Shown: positions 1-12,248 of the stretch, piece by piece | Numbering within the stretch: position 1 is the first letter of the stretch | Layout: each line of letters starts with the position of its first letter | Origin: Tribonema minus | Taxonomy: Eukaryota > Sar > Xanthophyceae > Tribonematales > Tribonemataceae | NCBI GenBank assembly: GCA_017506865.1 | Contig: JAFCMP010000068.1 | Location: forward strand, 806,001 to 870,000 | Reading direction: 5' to 3' | Length of the DNA stretch: 64,000 nt | Position numbers and translations under genes: made by a program | The notes under the pieces: model-generated | Databases searched by the model: none | The model's input: the letters and a program-made list of their open reading frames with translations, nothing else | What the model was told of the DNA's origin: nothing

Positions 1-130
1 TACTCTGTCAGCAAGCTTCAAGTTAGATGCCATTCATCTGGGCTTTTTCGCGCGTTCAGCGAGAATTAATTAGAACTACTTACAACTAGATGCCAACATC
101 TGGGCTTTTTCGCGCCCTGAGCGAGGGTTA
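1..130. repeat. Two-copy direct repeat of about 65 bp
   Basis: Two imperfect copies lie head to tail. Each contains 'catctgggctttttcgcgc' and an 'agcgag' end followed by an A/T-rich tail. Only the window edge is seen, so the array may continue to the left. Confidence 0.6.
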
Positions 131-3100
131 ATAAACAGCACAAAGGCCTTGGCTTTTGCATGGCAATAGCAAGGGGCACTGTAAACTTTTTGCCCTGCCA
201 CAGGTCTCGTTAGCGAGAGCACTCTGTTGAGAGAGCTTGCTCATGAGGGGGTCTGCCCACCAAGCAGCAGCAAAGAAATAAGCTGTGCTCATCTTACGCG
301 CCACCTTGTGAAACGCGACCGAATGTGTCAGTACGCTTAACAAGCACTCTCCAACATCTGTTGGTGTTGTGTCGGCAATGTTGGTGTACCAACCACACGC
401 ACATGCTAGAAGTGATGTGTAGGCAAGGGACCCTCCCGGGCACAATCCTTTGTAGGTCTATCAATGCACCTGGGCGTGCTGATTGGGTATGCGTATGTGC
501 ATACTACTGCAGCCGTTCACCAATCAGCGAGCTGGGGCCGAGTTGGTGGTTTCGCAGGTGTTGCTGCTGGTCGCACAAGAACCTGCGACCTTTTTCTGCC
601 AGTGGTGTGCGCCCAGGTGTTGTCGATACAACGCATCTCGGTACCTTTACGAAATTCAATCCAATTCAATTCCATTTTGTACAGTTACCAAGATGCGTTG
701 TACGACACAGTGTCACCACGCACAGTGGGGCTGGCTCTCCAGCGCAAGTGGTGTTGCTGCACAGTCTGCGCTGCAGCATGATTGATCTCTTCAGTGTAAA
801 AGAGGCTGACATGCATTGCGCTGCACCCTGCGGCGATCGTAATTATGCCTGTGTGTGTTTTCTTTTAGGCCTGGTGGCACATTTCCGTGTTGACCTTATT
901 GTTGCCTGGCCGGATTGTGGGCTCGCCCGGTCAGGTAAATGAGCCGACACGCCATGGCAGGCAAGCAGTGAGTGCCATGCTCACGAGGGTCCTGATACTG
1001 ATGCACAGACTCTTTTCAGCCACACGATACGGCTTTCCTCCCATTAACAACAGTTTTTCTCGGTTCTCAACCAACTTCGCTTTAAAAAAGTTTCATTTTG
1101 TGCCGAAACGTAACAGTGAAGATACATTGCGCTCTCAGGATGATAATTGTTTTCTCATTTGGGGTGTACCTGATACTCTGTCCTAATAACATGCCTCAGG
1201 GGCTGGTGCTTTTTGCGTGTGATTCTAAAGCAGTGTCTGAGTGCTTTAGTTGACGATGCTGAATGTTGGTCCGGATAGGCACATGACGGTATGGACGCTT
1301 GGCACGTATGATAATTGTACTGCTGTCTCGAGCCTGCGACCAGGCTTCGCGCGGCCTGCAGGCGCTCATTCCCAATTGCAATCTGCCGCCTCAGAAGTGA
1401 GGTTGTGTGTAACGTTATTGAAGTTGCTGCAAATCAATTTGCATGCGATCGTGGTGCTGTTGGATGTGTTTGACACGGATAATAGAACCATGTAGCGGCA
1501 AAAAAGCTTTGTGCCTGCAGCATGTACGTAGTACTCTCATGAGCACAGGTTCAACGCAGGAAAGCATTCAGCTGAAAGAGGAGACGCTCGTGTGCAAGCA
1601 AATGACATTTGCTGATCTGATGGCAACCCGCTTTGAGCGCACCTTGCCCCGCCAATGCCCTTGCCCCCTACCTCCGGAGGTATATGGGAGGGCCTTTCTT
1701 CTATCACCCACTACTATTTGTGTACCCCTTGATTATTTTCTTGTTTTCTGCAGGAAGCATACGCATCGTTGCTGCATGGGTAGGATAACATTTCTTTGGG
1801 GAAAGCTGGCACTCTGCCAGTCACTCCGGCCTTGCTGAGTAGATTTTTGTACTTTTATTAATTTCGCTTCGCAAGGGGCGCGAACTTGTACCTCTATGCA
1901 TCACAGCGGCTGTGGAAGCAGTGTCTGCAGAACAGATTCAAATGTTGCGGAACTGATGTGTGCAGCATTTCATACTGTTAGTAACGGCGGCAGTGAGTCA
2001 GTCCTACATGGGGAGATCTATATACACTTGCTTCATAAGTATCTGTCCCGCTTTAACCACAACTTGCACTCGTTTGCCACCAGCATATTTCATGTGCCAC
2101 CAGCACATTTCATCGCCCACGTCAACCCTTACATCCCTTTGGGTCTCTCCAGGCGCCCCGTCCTCTTAACACTTGGTTCACGTCACGCACTGCTTTGTCA
2201 GCGACCGCTGACACAATTTATGTGCAATGAACCACATTCAATGGACCACATCGCTTAGTTTGCAGGGCATGCTCCGAGTCGCTCAAAGACGCCAAAGTTC
2301 ATGGCTGCAGAGCTGTTCATGGCCGCAAAAGCTGTTCATGGCCGCAAAGCTGTACAAAAATGGGCTCTCATGCACGCTTTCATGTGCAGCAATATGGTGG
2401 CTAGCACTTCGAGTACGTTGCGTTAGCCACATACTTGTTTTGAAGTCGAAACTTAGTCTAGAGGGCTGTTACAGTACAAGTCCATACGTACAGAATGCGG
2501 TTCACAATTCACGGGTGAATTCATAGCGCAAAACTTGCGTTGCTTAAACCGACTCAACTGTAAAGGAAATCAAACAAGATTAAATTGAATGTGGAGTGTT
2601 GGGTGCGCCAGTCACCTGTACTGTGTGTGCTGTGGATACATTGTTGTCAAAATTGCTGTTGACCCCCTACCTCGACCCCGCACGCCTGTAAAGTGCCGTG
2701 AGAAAGGTGGCTACCCTGACTCTCACAAATTATCATATATATATCGCGCGAGGCTGAAGACGGTCCACAAGAACAAGCAGCAGAGACTTGATGGCGCTAA
2801 GGCTTATAGCTCAGATTCACATGTGTGAAGTGATAAGCATGCAGCATCTGCTGTGGCAGAAATCTGCCGCACACCACGTGGCAGAATATGGCATAAACCC
2901 ATTATGGCAGAACTACTGGGCCAAGTACCTAGGTGCCTCAAACCCTACAATAGTGGGATTGCCTATCCACACACGCCCACTGCATGGCGCATTTATGCAC
3001 CAGTGGCAAGCCATGTACTTTTGGATACAGGTTTGAGGCGCACCCTAGTGTTTATCAATATAATTATGTTGTTGTTCGCTGTTGACTACCCGACCTGCTC

Positions 3101-4309
3101 CTACCTCGACCCAGCAATTTTGTGTGCCGTGAGAAAGGAGGTCTACCCTTACCAGCCCAAGTAGGCCACCATGGTTGGCAAGCACAAGCAGCAGCAAGGC
3201 GCTACGGTTTATAGCTCGGGGTTTACAGGTGTCGGATTGATGCGCATGAAGCATCTGCTGTGCGGATTATGGCATAAAGTCAGTGTGGCAGAATATGGCT
3301 AAATAGCTAACCTCTGACCCTAGGGTCGCCTCACAACATCACTGAGAGCGCAGTGGCAGTGCCGCCGCTGCCAAGCGCGGTGCCGCGTAGAACGCGCATG
3401 AACGGAAGTGTCGCCACTACTGGCTGCAAGCTTGTCTGAGCTGCTGCAGCTGCTGCTGTGCGCACCCTGTCGCAAGCGTGCACAGATGGACGCACTGCTG
3501 CTGCCAGCAGTGCCTGTGCTGAATGTGCAGCTGACATGTCGCCGCTGCCGTGCGCGCCCCTGTCGCTAGCCATCGTAAATGAAGACGCCGCCGCTGGTGC
3601 TGCTGAATGTAAGCACCTCGTGCAGCTGTACCTGCGTTTACCCTAAGCATACCGGCGCAAGCTTGACCTGCGTGGACGCTGAGCACACCGGATTCAATGC
3701 AACCTGCATGGAAGCTGCGCAAGTTGTCGCCAATTCCTGCAGCTGCTGAGCCTGCTGGCAGCTCTGCGATCTGTGCCTGAAGCAGCGTTCCTTTGCTCTT
3801 GGCAGCTTCCAGAGCTGCCCCCAGCTGTCTTGCTTGTCGCTTTGCACCTCAGGCTGTCAAAAACTGTGTGCCTCGCGCAACTTGTTGACAATGTGTTGCT
3901 CCGCGTTGTCCATAGCCAGCGCTTACATGACAGACAGAAGCGCCACTGCCAACTATACCAAGTCACACCTCGATTCTCGCCACCCCAAAGCTGTGAAGTC
4001 TGTTAAAGCACGCCTAGCTTCCCAGTTTATGCCGCTTGTGCAGCGACCTGAATTTATTCTAAAGGTGGCAGTGGTAGAGTAGACTCCTCCCCCCCGCCTC
4101 CATTTTTGACCGCAGCTTAAGGTAGGTGGCGTCCACGCTACCACAAAGCTAGCTGGCTGCTGCTGGTCGAGTAGCCGGCATGATTATGTACAGGTATCGA
4201 GATGCATTGCATGGACAGCACCTGGGTGCACATGCACATCTGTCAATTTGTGGTAAAGCTATTGTCTGGCGTTACGCATCGCTTACGGCGTTTGTGCTAT
4301 GTGCTGCAG
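131..4309. other. Region without a recognisable gene
   Basis: No reading frame here has recognisable domains, and no coil-type exon (GGAI flanked by splice sites) was found. It holds diverged duplications: about 210 bp at 2640-2870 resembles 3068-3275, sharing a 'gccgtgagaaagg' block and an 'aagcagca' block. A 36-bp imperfect repeat lies at 3648-3719. The stretch 3400-3780 is rich in CTG/CAG words. It may be the 5' intron or flank of the beta-helix gene that follows. Confidence 0.4.
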
Positions 4310-4390
4310 GTTACGGAGGTGGCGGCGCCATCTCCAACGATGGCAATCTCACGTGCTCCTCTTCAAACTTCGTCTCCAACGCCGCCAATG
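4310..4390 (+). CDS. Single-coil beta-helix exon 1
   Basis: This 81-nt exon follows 'gtgctgcag' and is followed by 'gtacgtag'. It encodes one coil, GYGGGGAISN followed by LTCSSSNFVSNAAN, when the split first glycine is supplied by the previous exon. It starts in codon phase 1 and ends in phase 1, so it can be joined to any other coil exon without changing frame. GGAI plus FxxN is the known polymorphic outer membrane (Pmp)-type repeat of right-handed beta-helices. Membership in the gene ending at 28386 is inferred. Confidence 0.7.
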
Positions 4391-7300
4391 GTACGTAGCA
4401 TCATATGTTGCGCCCAAACAATATGATGGTCGGCAATACCAGTTGCCAGAGAGCCGTCGAAATCATATCGCATATTTGTCACGCTTTGAAATATGTCAGT
4501 ACAGGAAGCTGTTGGCCAATGAAAAACATAATTGATGACATAACTCTTGCACATTCAAAATTTGCCTGTGATTATGGTGGCAGCGCCACATATTATCAAC
4601 ACCACTTTTCCAGAGGAGCAGGCATGGCGCAAAACCCCAATTCGCCGCCTGCCACTTCCATGCTCTTTGAGAGTCTGTGCATTCAACTTGAAAGTGTAGC
4701 AGCATCGCAAGGCAGCGGCTGAAAGCGTTACTGCGGGTCTGCTGCAGCCATGGATAGCTAGCCCATTTGTGGGGATCGAATCCAAAGCACTCGCTGTGGC
4801 AAGAGCCTGCACCCAATCTACAGAGGTAATTGTTATTTTCCTTTTTGTTCAGTACTGTAACACAAAAGTAATGTTGTGGTCGACAGCATCCCGGCCATCG
4901 ATGATTACTACAGACAACGCCCAGTGCCGTCGTTGCAAATTGCTCATGGCGAAAACAGACAATCTATTCTTTAAAAAAAAAAATTACGCGTACACAATTG
5001 AAACATTGTCAAGCTGCTGAAGGTGGCTATAGCATTTACGTAGGGTACAAATTCAGGTTGAATGTGCTCTGTGACAAGGGGTATGCGTATAGTATTACTC
5101 ATGCACCAAAATGTGGCTAGTCCAACAGGGTTTTCACCATGAACCAGTTGTCCTGTCCCTGATTTCAGTGTAATGCGTTGCTTACTGTAAGGCGAGCAAT
5201 GCTTAGTCGTATTCCATGCACTGCAGTTGAAACCACGAAACCTACAGTGGCGGCTACAATACAACAGCACTTCATGTGAGAGCAGCAACAGTGAAGGCTC
5301 CGAGCGGTCTGACTGCTAAACGCACATTTCGACATCAGAGCTGCGGAGCACCGGCTGACCGCTGTTACAACTCTTGTGAGGTATAAGTATATACACATGC
5401 GTCCACCTACCATTGGCGGCTCCATTATTATACATGCATTTGCGGCACCACACTGAATGCATTGCAATGCCCATCTGTGGCAGCCATAACGCAACAAGTT
5501 CGTATAATCCTAGAGCGTCTATGCTCACGGCACCACAGCCGCAGCAGCTGCAGTACCTACGACTTACTTGCCGGCTTAGTTCAGCATTTGTTGGTGCCAA
5601 CTTTTCAGAAACTGTATGTGATAATATCACAAATTGCTAATTTCTTCAAATCTATTCGAGGGTCAGGGTTACTAACCCAATTTGAAGGTTTACCCTGCCC
5701 AAGGGGGCCTACTCAAGGCGTTGGTCACAGAGTAACGTGAAGCGTGCAGCAGAGGCATCAAGAGGAGAACAAAGTATAAATGCTCACTGGCATCTTGCAC
5801 AATGACATCCCCCCAACAGCAGCCCCCAGCGCAGCAATTACATTTGATGATGCTGTGCCTAATGGACTCTACTTGGCCAGCCTTCAAATTGGGTGTATGG
5901 CAGTTATATGCTCATCGCCGTTTGCATGTTGACAGACTGAGTTATGACTGACTACACATGCTGACATGCTGACTAGACACGGTAGACACTGTCAGACTAA
6001 AACACATTCACTTCTAGCAGCACACAACTGGCGTTGGTCTTCTATCAAAAGAAAAAAATGCATTCGTCACTTTGATGTCTATCTCTGTCGGTGTGGAGCA
6101 ACAGGCTAGTGAGCAAGCGCCCTCTACGTTGCATGATCAGGAATTGTGTCAGTCTGAGAGCCGCTACTGGCCGCACCATAATTTGATGAATAGCCTGGGT
6201 TCCAGTTGCTCGCTCGCTGTCCCAGCATAAATTCACAGCATGTTAGGAAAGCATTGCGTCCACCAGCACAGAACAAGCCTGAAGGAACAGTGCATCATCC
6301 AAGCACACCTGTGCCACTGCCGATTTTATTTGTATTGCAAATCATCAGTTGTGGACCAGTACGGTCGTTACGCATTGCCTGAGTGACTGAGCCTTGGCAT
6401 GTTGTCATACGCAGACAAGTTCACCAGCAGCTGCACGGGACGCGTACTTGCCATCTGGTACAGTAATACCTGACAGCGCATAGCACCACCACTTACCGTG
6501 ATGGCAGAGGTGGATCAAGCAGCCAAGCAGACTCAACTGACGAAGCATGTGTTGCTAACAGAAGAAGTGAATTAGAACACAATGCAAACCCTGTCTGAGG
6601 TGGCACGTCATTGCCAGTTGGACCCACCCTCAACACGCGCTGAGCTCTGCTCTGTCTGGAACATGTTGGCAAAGCCTATGGGCCTTTGAGCGAAGCTGAC
6701 GTATTCAACCAGCCTGAGGCCCATAATCTCAGAGTCTGTTTGATCCAGGACCTGCTCAGATGTTCAGGCTGGTGTGTGGCAACCTGAGGGACGCTGGTCA
6801 CATAGCCCTTGTGAGAGTGTGCAAGAAACTTACCAAGATAATAGTATGCCAGGGAGGACGCACGGCCGCCCGCTGGCAGTGCCCCAGGGCCCTCAAAAGA
6901 AGTGCTTTGGTGCCATGCTGTATGGTACTTCGTAATATTTTTGTACACACACATGTATACATGCCCTTCAGTGAGCTCTAGATGACCATGACATCCCTCC
7001 CACACCCCCAGCCAGTCAGCCAGCTGTAGCATGCCTGGACTGCATTTGGTGCCAAAGTGCTGCGCTGTTGGCACTGCAGGCTGTTGACCGCTCAATAGCC
7101 ATGGCAGGGACAGAGCGTTGCGTTGCAGTTGTGGCGCGGGGGCGCTTCTCTCGCAATGATGCATGTCATACCAGTAGGACCTGGCTTTTTGGCATAGTTG
7201 ACACGGTTTTGTCAGGTTCAACTCAACTTGTTGGAGGAGCCAGTCCAGGGCATTATGACATGGCCTCCAAAACATATACTGGGCCAACAAAGGTAGCACA

Positions 7301-7964
7301 GCTGCATCATGTCATTGATCTGATTTTGCAGCCTGACAATTGGTTCCAAACAGGCATGTCTTCCTCAGGCTGCTGCAAGCAGCCACCGCTGCAGCACCAG
7401 ACATGCAGCAGTGCCTGCGCAGTTACTGCATCTAACATAAACCGGCAACCGTTCTTTCTCCTCTGCACAGCTGTCTCAGCACCAGACTTGAACCGTTATG
7501 GTGGCAAGGTGCTGCATTGTCTTGAGCCACGGACTCCGAAGTCTGACATGCGTTCAGCACGTGATGGCTTTGCATATTGTGCATCAAACGCCGTCATAAT
7601 GATTGTGTCTGCCGCAACCGCCCTTTTGCGACATAGATGTGAGAAGGCTTGGCACACAGCAAGTTGCAAGAGAGCTATTGCATACATCAATGGAATTGTC
7701 AGGCGCATCGCACTAATGGGAGTGTCATCAACAACTAAGAGCTTTTGCTGTGGGTCACTTTCGCAACAATGCTGCCAGTAGTAGTGGCATCATACATGAT
7801 GATGAATGGTGCATGTTTAGCAATGCCCAAGTGCAACAAGTGGCAAAAGCGTCGAGAGCTTTGGTGCATTAGTCCAATCTCTCATTGCAGCAGTGGGACA
7901 ATCAGTTTTCTATTAGTAATGCACATAACTTTGACAAAATGTGCTCTGTGCGTCACACTGTCAG
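4391..7964. other. Intron-like region with relic coil and shared intron tail
   Basis: The first 800 nt repeat, with divergence, sequence found again at 11700-13370 and 13485-13745. Near 4571 the words 'gattatggtggcagcgcc' look like a decayed coil exon; a matching relic is at 13661. Positions 5160-5200 share 'cttactgtaaggc' with 13340. No gene was recognised in the rest. Confidence 0.45.
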
Positions 7965-8054
7965 GCGGTGATGGAGGAGGTGCCATCTACAATGGCTTGG
8001 ATGGCATTCTTTCGAGCTCTGGGTCGACTTTTACGTTCAACAATGCTGAAAATG
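7965..8054 (+). CDS. Single-coil beta-helix exon 2
   Basis: This 90-nt phase 1-1 exon lies between 'ctgtcag' and 'gtaagtgg'. It encodes GDGGGAIYNGLDG, then SSSGSTFTFNNAEN. It is the first member of a two-exon pair; its partner in copy B is 10952-11035, with which it shares the GSTF...NNA form rather than the SSNFVSNAA form. Confidence 0.7.
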
Positions 8055-8225
8055 GTAAGTGGCATCATAATATACTAGTACCAGTCAACAATGTGATGTT
8101 TGGCAACGTCGGCTTGCTGTGCGGTGATCATCAACATCATCATGCACATCAGATTCTGTTGTCTTTTGGTACAACTCTAGTCTGACATCGCGCATCTTTG
8201 ATGGCATGTGTCCTGTGTGCTGCAG

Positions 8226-8303
8226 GTAATGGTGGTGGCGCTATCCTCAATAATGGCAACTTGACATGCTCCTCGTCAAACTTCGTCTCCAACGCCGCAG
8301 ATG
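8226..8303 (+). CDS. Single-coil beta-helix exon 3
   Basis: This 78-nt phase 1-1 exon lies between 'gtgctgcag' and 'gtacgtgg'. It encodes GNGGGAILNNGN, then LTCSSSNFVSNAAD. It sits 171 nt after exon 2 and pairs with 11204-11287 of the second duplication copy. Confidence 0.7.
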
Positions 8304-8645
8304 GTACGTGGCATCATACATTGAGACTTGATGATGGTTAGCAATGCCAATTGCCAGTGTGTGCCCAGGTGGTCAATGTGTACCGGCACCACAATGTTAT
8401 TCAGCATGAGATAACCTCACTGCTGTATTTTGATCTACTGCTATAAATTCACACACCTAACCACTCCTAAGGCCTCGATTCCACAGTAGTACCATGTACT
8501 GTGTGCAAGTCCATATCAAATGAAAGCTCAGCCAGCAGCCAACGCAGTGGAAACAAGTCATGTCAGGAGGTCATGGTGTCAAATGTCGTATGAGTAAAGC
8601 ACAAAAGGCAAGGGCTTATCACGACTCCACGCTCAGTCGGCCGAG

Positions 8646-8780
8646 GACTCCGCTCCGACTCCGTTCTGGCTGGTCCTGACAGGAGCGGTCCGGCAGTCGG
8701 AGTCGTTCGGCATATCTCATTGCTCTGCGGAGTCGGAGGCGTTTGCCGAGCAGAGCTCCTGCTTGAGTCGGAGCGGAGTC
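8646..8780. repeat. Inverted repeat of CTCCGACTC type
   Basis: A 16-bp arm, gactccgctccgactc (8646-8661), returns as its exact reverse complement at 8765-8780. The loop is rich in the same gagtcgg/ccgactc words. It could fold into a long hairpin in the pre-mRNA or be a small inserted element. Similar words recur near 24090-24170. Confidence 0.6.
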
Positions 8781-8799
8781 GTTTGTCCCGGAGCAGAAC

Positions 8800-10044
8800 G
8801 CCCCGACTGCTGCGGTTGAGCACGCATGCATGTGCGCAGCAAGCATATTCGGTGCAATGCGGTACAACGGAACTGCTATGCCATGACATGTGCAGCACCA
8901 GTCTTTGTGCGCTATGTATGTATAACTTTGAAAAGCAAGCCTAGCATCATACTGAAAACTCATAGCCCATGCACGTGTGGGTGCATGCTATGATACAAGA
9001 TTCAAACTTCTTGAATGCATGTTGCTTCATGTGGCATCTAAGTTGAACAACTTGCGCTTGCTGCTTATTGGCAGGTGTGCTTGCTTACGTACAATGTCTC
9101 AAAGGTTGACACTGTTGTGCGCGTAAAGAAGAAGAAAAAAATTGGAGGTTGTAAAGGTTATTAGTACAATAATTCAGATTCTGGCTAAAAGAAAATACAT
9201 TGCTATGCGCAGTATATGTTACATGTACTACCTGTTTATGGTAATGAAGCAAAAGATTGTAGAGCTTTTTATAATTATACGTCGTGCGCCATATGATTTC
9301 TTTATATTATATGCTGGTCGGCAACCCTGTATAATTTATGCGCGCGGCAAGCTTATCCACTGGCAAAAGCAGGCCTCAGCGCAGCAGTCACCGATGACAT
9401 TGTCCCTAATGAACTCCATGTCGATAATCCCAGGAACTGCATCCGAGTCGCCACTGGCCGCAACCTTTGTAATCAATGCAAGCCTCAGGCTGATTGTCAG
9501 TTCCTCGTGTACGTGCCATCTGATATACTTGCAGCCACAATCGATAGGCCTGCGAGCGAAAATGACGTGTGCAGTCCAGGCTCATAAGCTGCGGTTGATG
9601 CTTAAAAATTCAGACTGGTTTGGGAGTGCGTACACGCAAGTGTACACAAGGTCATCATGATCTACCTGAAACAGGCTACCATGAGATGCTGTCATAAATG
9701 CAAGCCTGCAATCTGGAAGAGCAAAACATGGAGACAAGCTCCAGAGAACAAAACATGGAGACAAGCTCCAGAGAACAAGTTGATGCATGATGCGAACGCA
9801 AGGCTCACCGGAGATGTCTTATTGGTCGATGCGGAGAGTAGAAGACTTGGGGCCTGGATGACTTGGTACAGCAGGGCTGTTGCCTGCTGCTAGCTGCTGC
9901 TGCTGCTGCAGAGGTTTTGACGCTGTGCACACTATACTGATAGTGCAGCTCTAGGCACCCATTTAAGGTCTCCTATGACCAGCCAGGTCTAATCATGACC
10001 TGGCCTGACTATGAGGTATAACTCGTCCTCAATCTAACCCCACG
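8800..10044. other. Intron-like region with an AT-rich patch
   Basis: Between the two segmental duplications there is no recognised gene. A patch at about 9120-9340 is much richer in A+T than its surroundings. A 27-bp tandem repeat lies at 9723-9776. Confidence 0.4.
9723..9776 (+). repeat. 27-bp perfect tandem repeat, two copies
   Basis: The unit contains 'acatggagacaagctccaga'. The two copies are identical and adjacent, which suggests a recent duplication. Confidence 0.85.
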
Positions 10045-10951
10045 CTGTATCATACCTCCCACACCACCAGCCAGTCAGCCAGCTGCATCTAGCATGCCTG
10101 GACTGCAATTGGTGCCACAGTGCTGCAAAGTTGGCACTGCATGCTGTTGACCGCTCAATAGCCATGTCAGGGACGGGGCATCGCATTGCAGCCGCGGCGC
10201 GGGTGCGCCACTTCTCAGAGACTTGCAGTAATGCTTTACCAGCAGTACCTGATTTTCGGCATATTTGCGCGGTGCTGTCAGGTTGTTGAATGCGGATACC
10301 TCCGTGGCATCATGACGTGGTAGCGCAGCTGTGTCAGCATTTGATTCTGCAGCACTGACAGCTAACTTGAAAACAGGCATGTCTTCAAGCTGCGAGCAGC
10401 CACTGCTGCAGCACCAGACATGCAGTGGTGCAATGCCTGCGTTAACAATAGTGGCGCATCTACATCAACCTCATCCTCCTCTGCACACGTGAAGCCGCCT
10501 CAGCACCAACCTTGAACAATGGCAAGGTGCTGCATTGTCTCGACATGCGTTCATCATGTGATGGCACCGCATATTGCGCATCAGACGCTGTGTCTGAGGC
10601 ATCCGCCCTTTTGCAACATAGATGTATGAAAGCTCGGCTCATGCAGCAAGTGTCAATCCAGCAACAAAATCTCACATACTTGAAGTATATGAAAACTGTT
10701 TAGTTGCTGCTCACAGATGGGAGGGCATCTTCAATTTTGGCAATTTCGCATGCATGCGGTTGTAACTTGCCTCCTGCAGAATCAACAAGGCGGCAAAGGT
10801 ACACCTACAACTGGTGCATATGGCAATGCCCATTTCATATTCTGGTCATGAAGAGCTTGGCGCAAATGTCCAGTTTCTTTGAGCAGCAGTTGGGCATCCG
10901 GTCATCGGCTTTTAAGCATCTTTTGACAAACGTGTCCTGTGTGCATCACAG

Positions 10952-11035
10952 GCGGTGGAGGTGGAGGGGCCATCTACAATGATGGCATCTTCTCGTGCTC
11001 CGGGTCAACTTTCAAATCCAACAACGCTGACAGAG
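10952..11035 (+). CDS. Single-coil beta-helix exon 4
   Basis: This 84-nt phase 1-1 exon lies between 'catcacag' and 'gtatgtgg'. It encodes GGGGGAIYNDGIFSCSGSTF, then KSNNADR. It is homologous to exon 7965-8054. Confidence 0.7.
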
Positions 11036-11203
11036 GTATGTGGCATCATAAACGCAAGTCAGCAAAGTGGTGTTTGGCAACGCCGGTCCGCGGTGCGGTG
11101 TAACGAAAGCATCATGCACATCAGATTCTGTGACAGTCACCTTTCGGTACAACTCTAGTCTGACATTGCGCATCTTTGACGACATTTCTCCTCTGTGCTG
11201 CAG

Positions 11204-11287
11204 GCTACGGCGGTGGCGCTATCTACAATGATTATAATGGCAACCTCACGTGCTCCTCTTCGAACTTCGTCTCCAACGCCGCAAATG
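11204..11287 (+). CDS. Single-coil beta-helix exon 5
   Basis: This 84-nt phase 1-1 exon lies between 'gtgctgcag' and 'gtacgtgg'. It encodes GYGGGAIYNDYNGN, then LTCSSSNFVSNAAN. It is homologous to exon 8226-8303, with a two-residue insertion in the loop. Confidence 0.7.
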
Positions 11288-11780
11288 GTACGTGGCATCA
11301 TACACTGCAACCAGACAGTATGATAATGAGTAATGCCAGTTTGTCGGTGTGCGCCCAGGTGGTCGATGCGTGCCGAAACCCCATATTCAGCATGAGCTAA
11401 CCTCACTGCTGTATCTTTCAACTACTCGTACAAAACCACACACCCTACCACCCCTAAGGCCTCAATTCCACACTCCCGTGTACTCGGTCTGTCTGCAAGT
11501 CCATATCAAATGGAAGCACAGCCAGCAGCCAACTTGAAGGCAGTGAAAACAAGACTTACTAATAGTCCTGTCAGGAGGTTATGCCATGCATGGTGTCAGA
11601 TGTCTGAAAAACTACAGCACAAAAGGCATATCGCAGCAAGAGGGTTAGGCAGCCCCACTTCAACCACTGCTCCACCTACGGTCGCGCCTCACTAGACCAG
11701 AAAGGCATTGAAATCAATTTGCAGATTTGTTATGCTTTGCAGTATGTCAGTGCATGAAAGCTGTTGACTGCGGTCATTTT

Positions 11781-12248
11781 GCTATTTAAGCCGGCCGGGC
11801 ACGTTCTTAAAACAATATCATTCAAGCCTGGGTAATGCATTTGCTGGATTCAACTTAATGAACCGACCCCCCATAATTGCTGGTCAGGTATGTAGCTGCT
11901 TTGCACTGCACGCTGAGCTGTAAGTTGCTGTTGTTGCACTGCACGAGTGGCAGAGGGCGCCCTCAGGCTCTTGAAGATATATGCGGCACTGCTATCCAAC
12001 CTCTGCGGCCCTCTGAGCCTGCTTCAGCTTCGTGCGCGGGCTGTTCACGCAAAAGCTCTTTAACATTTTGAACTAAAAAAACGCCGCGGTGCCCTTGCAA
12101 AACAGCAACTGTATGGGGCCTGTTGTGTGGTGTTGAATGGTGTTTGACACAGGCGAGCCTAGTTTAAGCCTGGGGATACAAAGGCTTGATTTAATTCGCT
12201 TGTCCGACGCCTGTTTTTAATATTAGGTGCCCGGCCGGCTTAAATAGC
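11781..12248. mobile_element. MITE-like element with 22-bp perfect terminal inverted repeats
   Basis: The left end, gctatttaagccggccgggc (11781-11800) plus 'ac', returns as its exact reverse complement at 12227-12248. Weaker inverted similarity continues inwards (gttcttaaaac against gtttttaatatt). The 468-bp body has no coding capacity. The element interrupts a duplicated intron segment: the intact counterpart runs from about 4460 to 4830, and the homologous blocks resume at about 12250. The family is unknown, and no clear target-site duplication was seen. Confidence 0.75.

Larger units (their letters stand above)
6990..8610 (+). repeat. Segmental duplication copy A (two coil exons)
   Basis: About 1.6 kb aligns with 10045-11631. 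Shared landmarks in the same order are 'cagccagtcagccagct', 'catgcctggactgca', 'gttgaccgctcaatagccat', two coil exons, 'cctaaggcctc' and 'gcaagtccatatcaaatg'. Divergence is roughly a fifth by eye, so the duplication is not recent. The copy carries both exons and their introns. Confidence 0.75.
10045..11631 (+). repeat. Segmental duplication copy B (two coil exons)
   Basis: This is the partner of 6990-8610, about 3.06 kb downstream in the same orientation. It keeps the same landmarks and both coil exons with intact splice sites. It ends after 'cagcacaaaaggca', matched by 'aagcacaaaaggca' near 8600 in copy A. Confidence 0.75.

Noticed and set aside
5412-5440. ggcggctccattatt resembling a coil exon start
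   Set aside because: No acceptor before it, no FxxN half after it, and the GGA core is not encoded.
7068-7781. 237-codon open frame on the + strand
   Set aside because: It lies in duplicated intron sequence, has no domain, and no matching open frame is seen in the paralogous copy at 10.1-10.8 kb.
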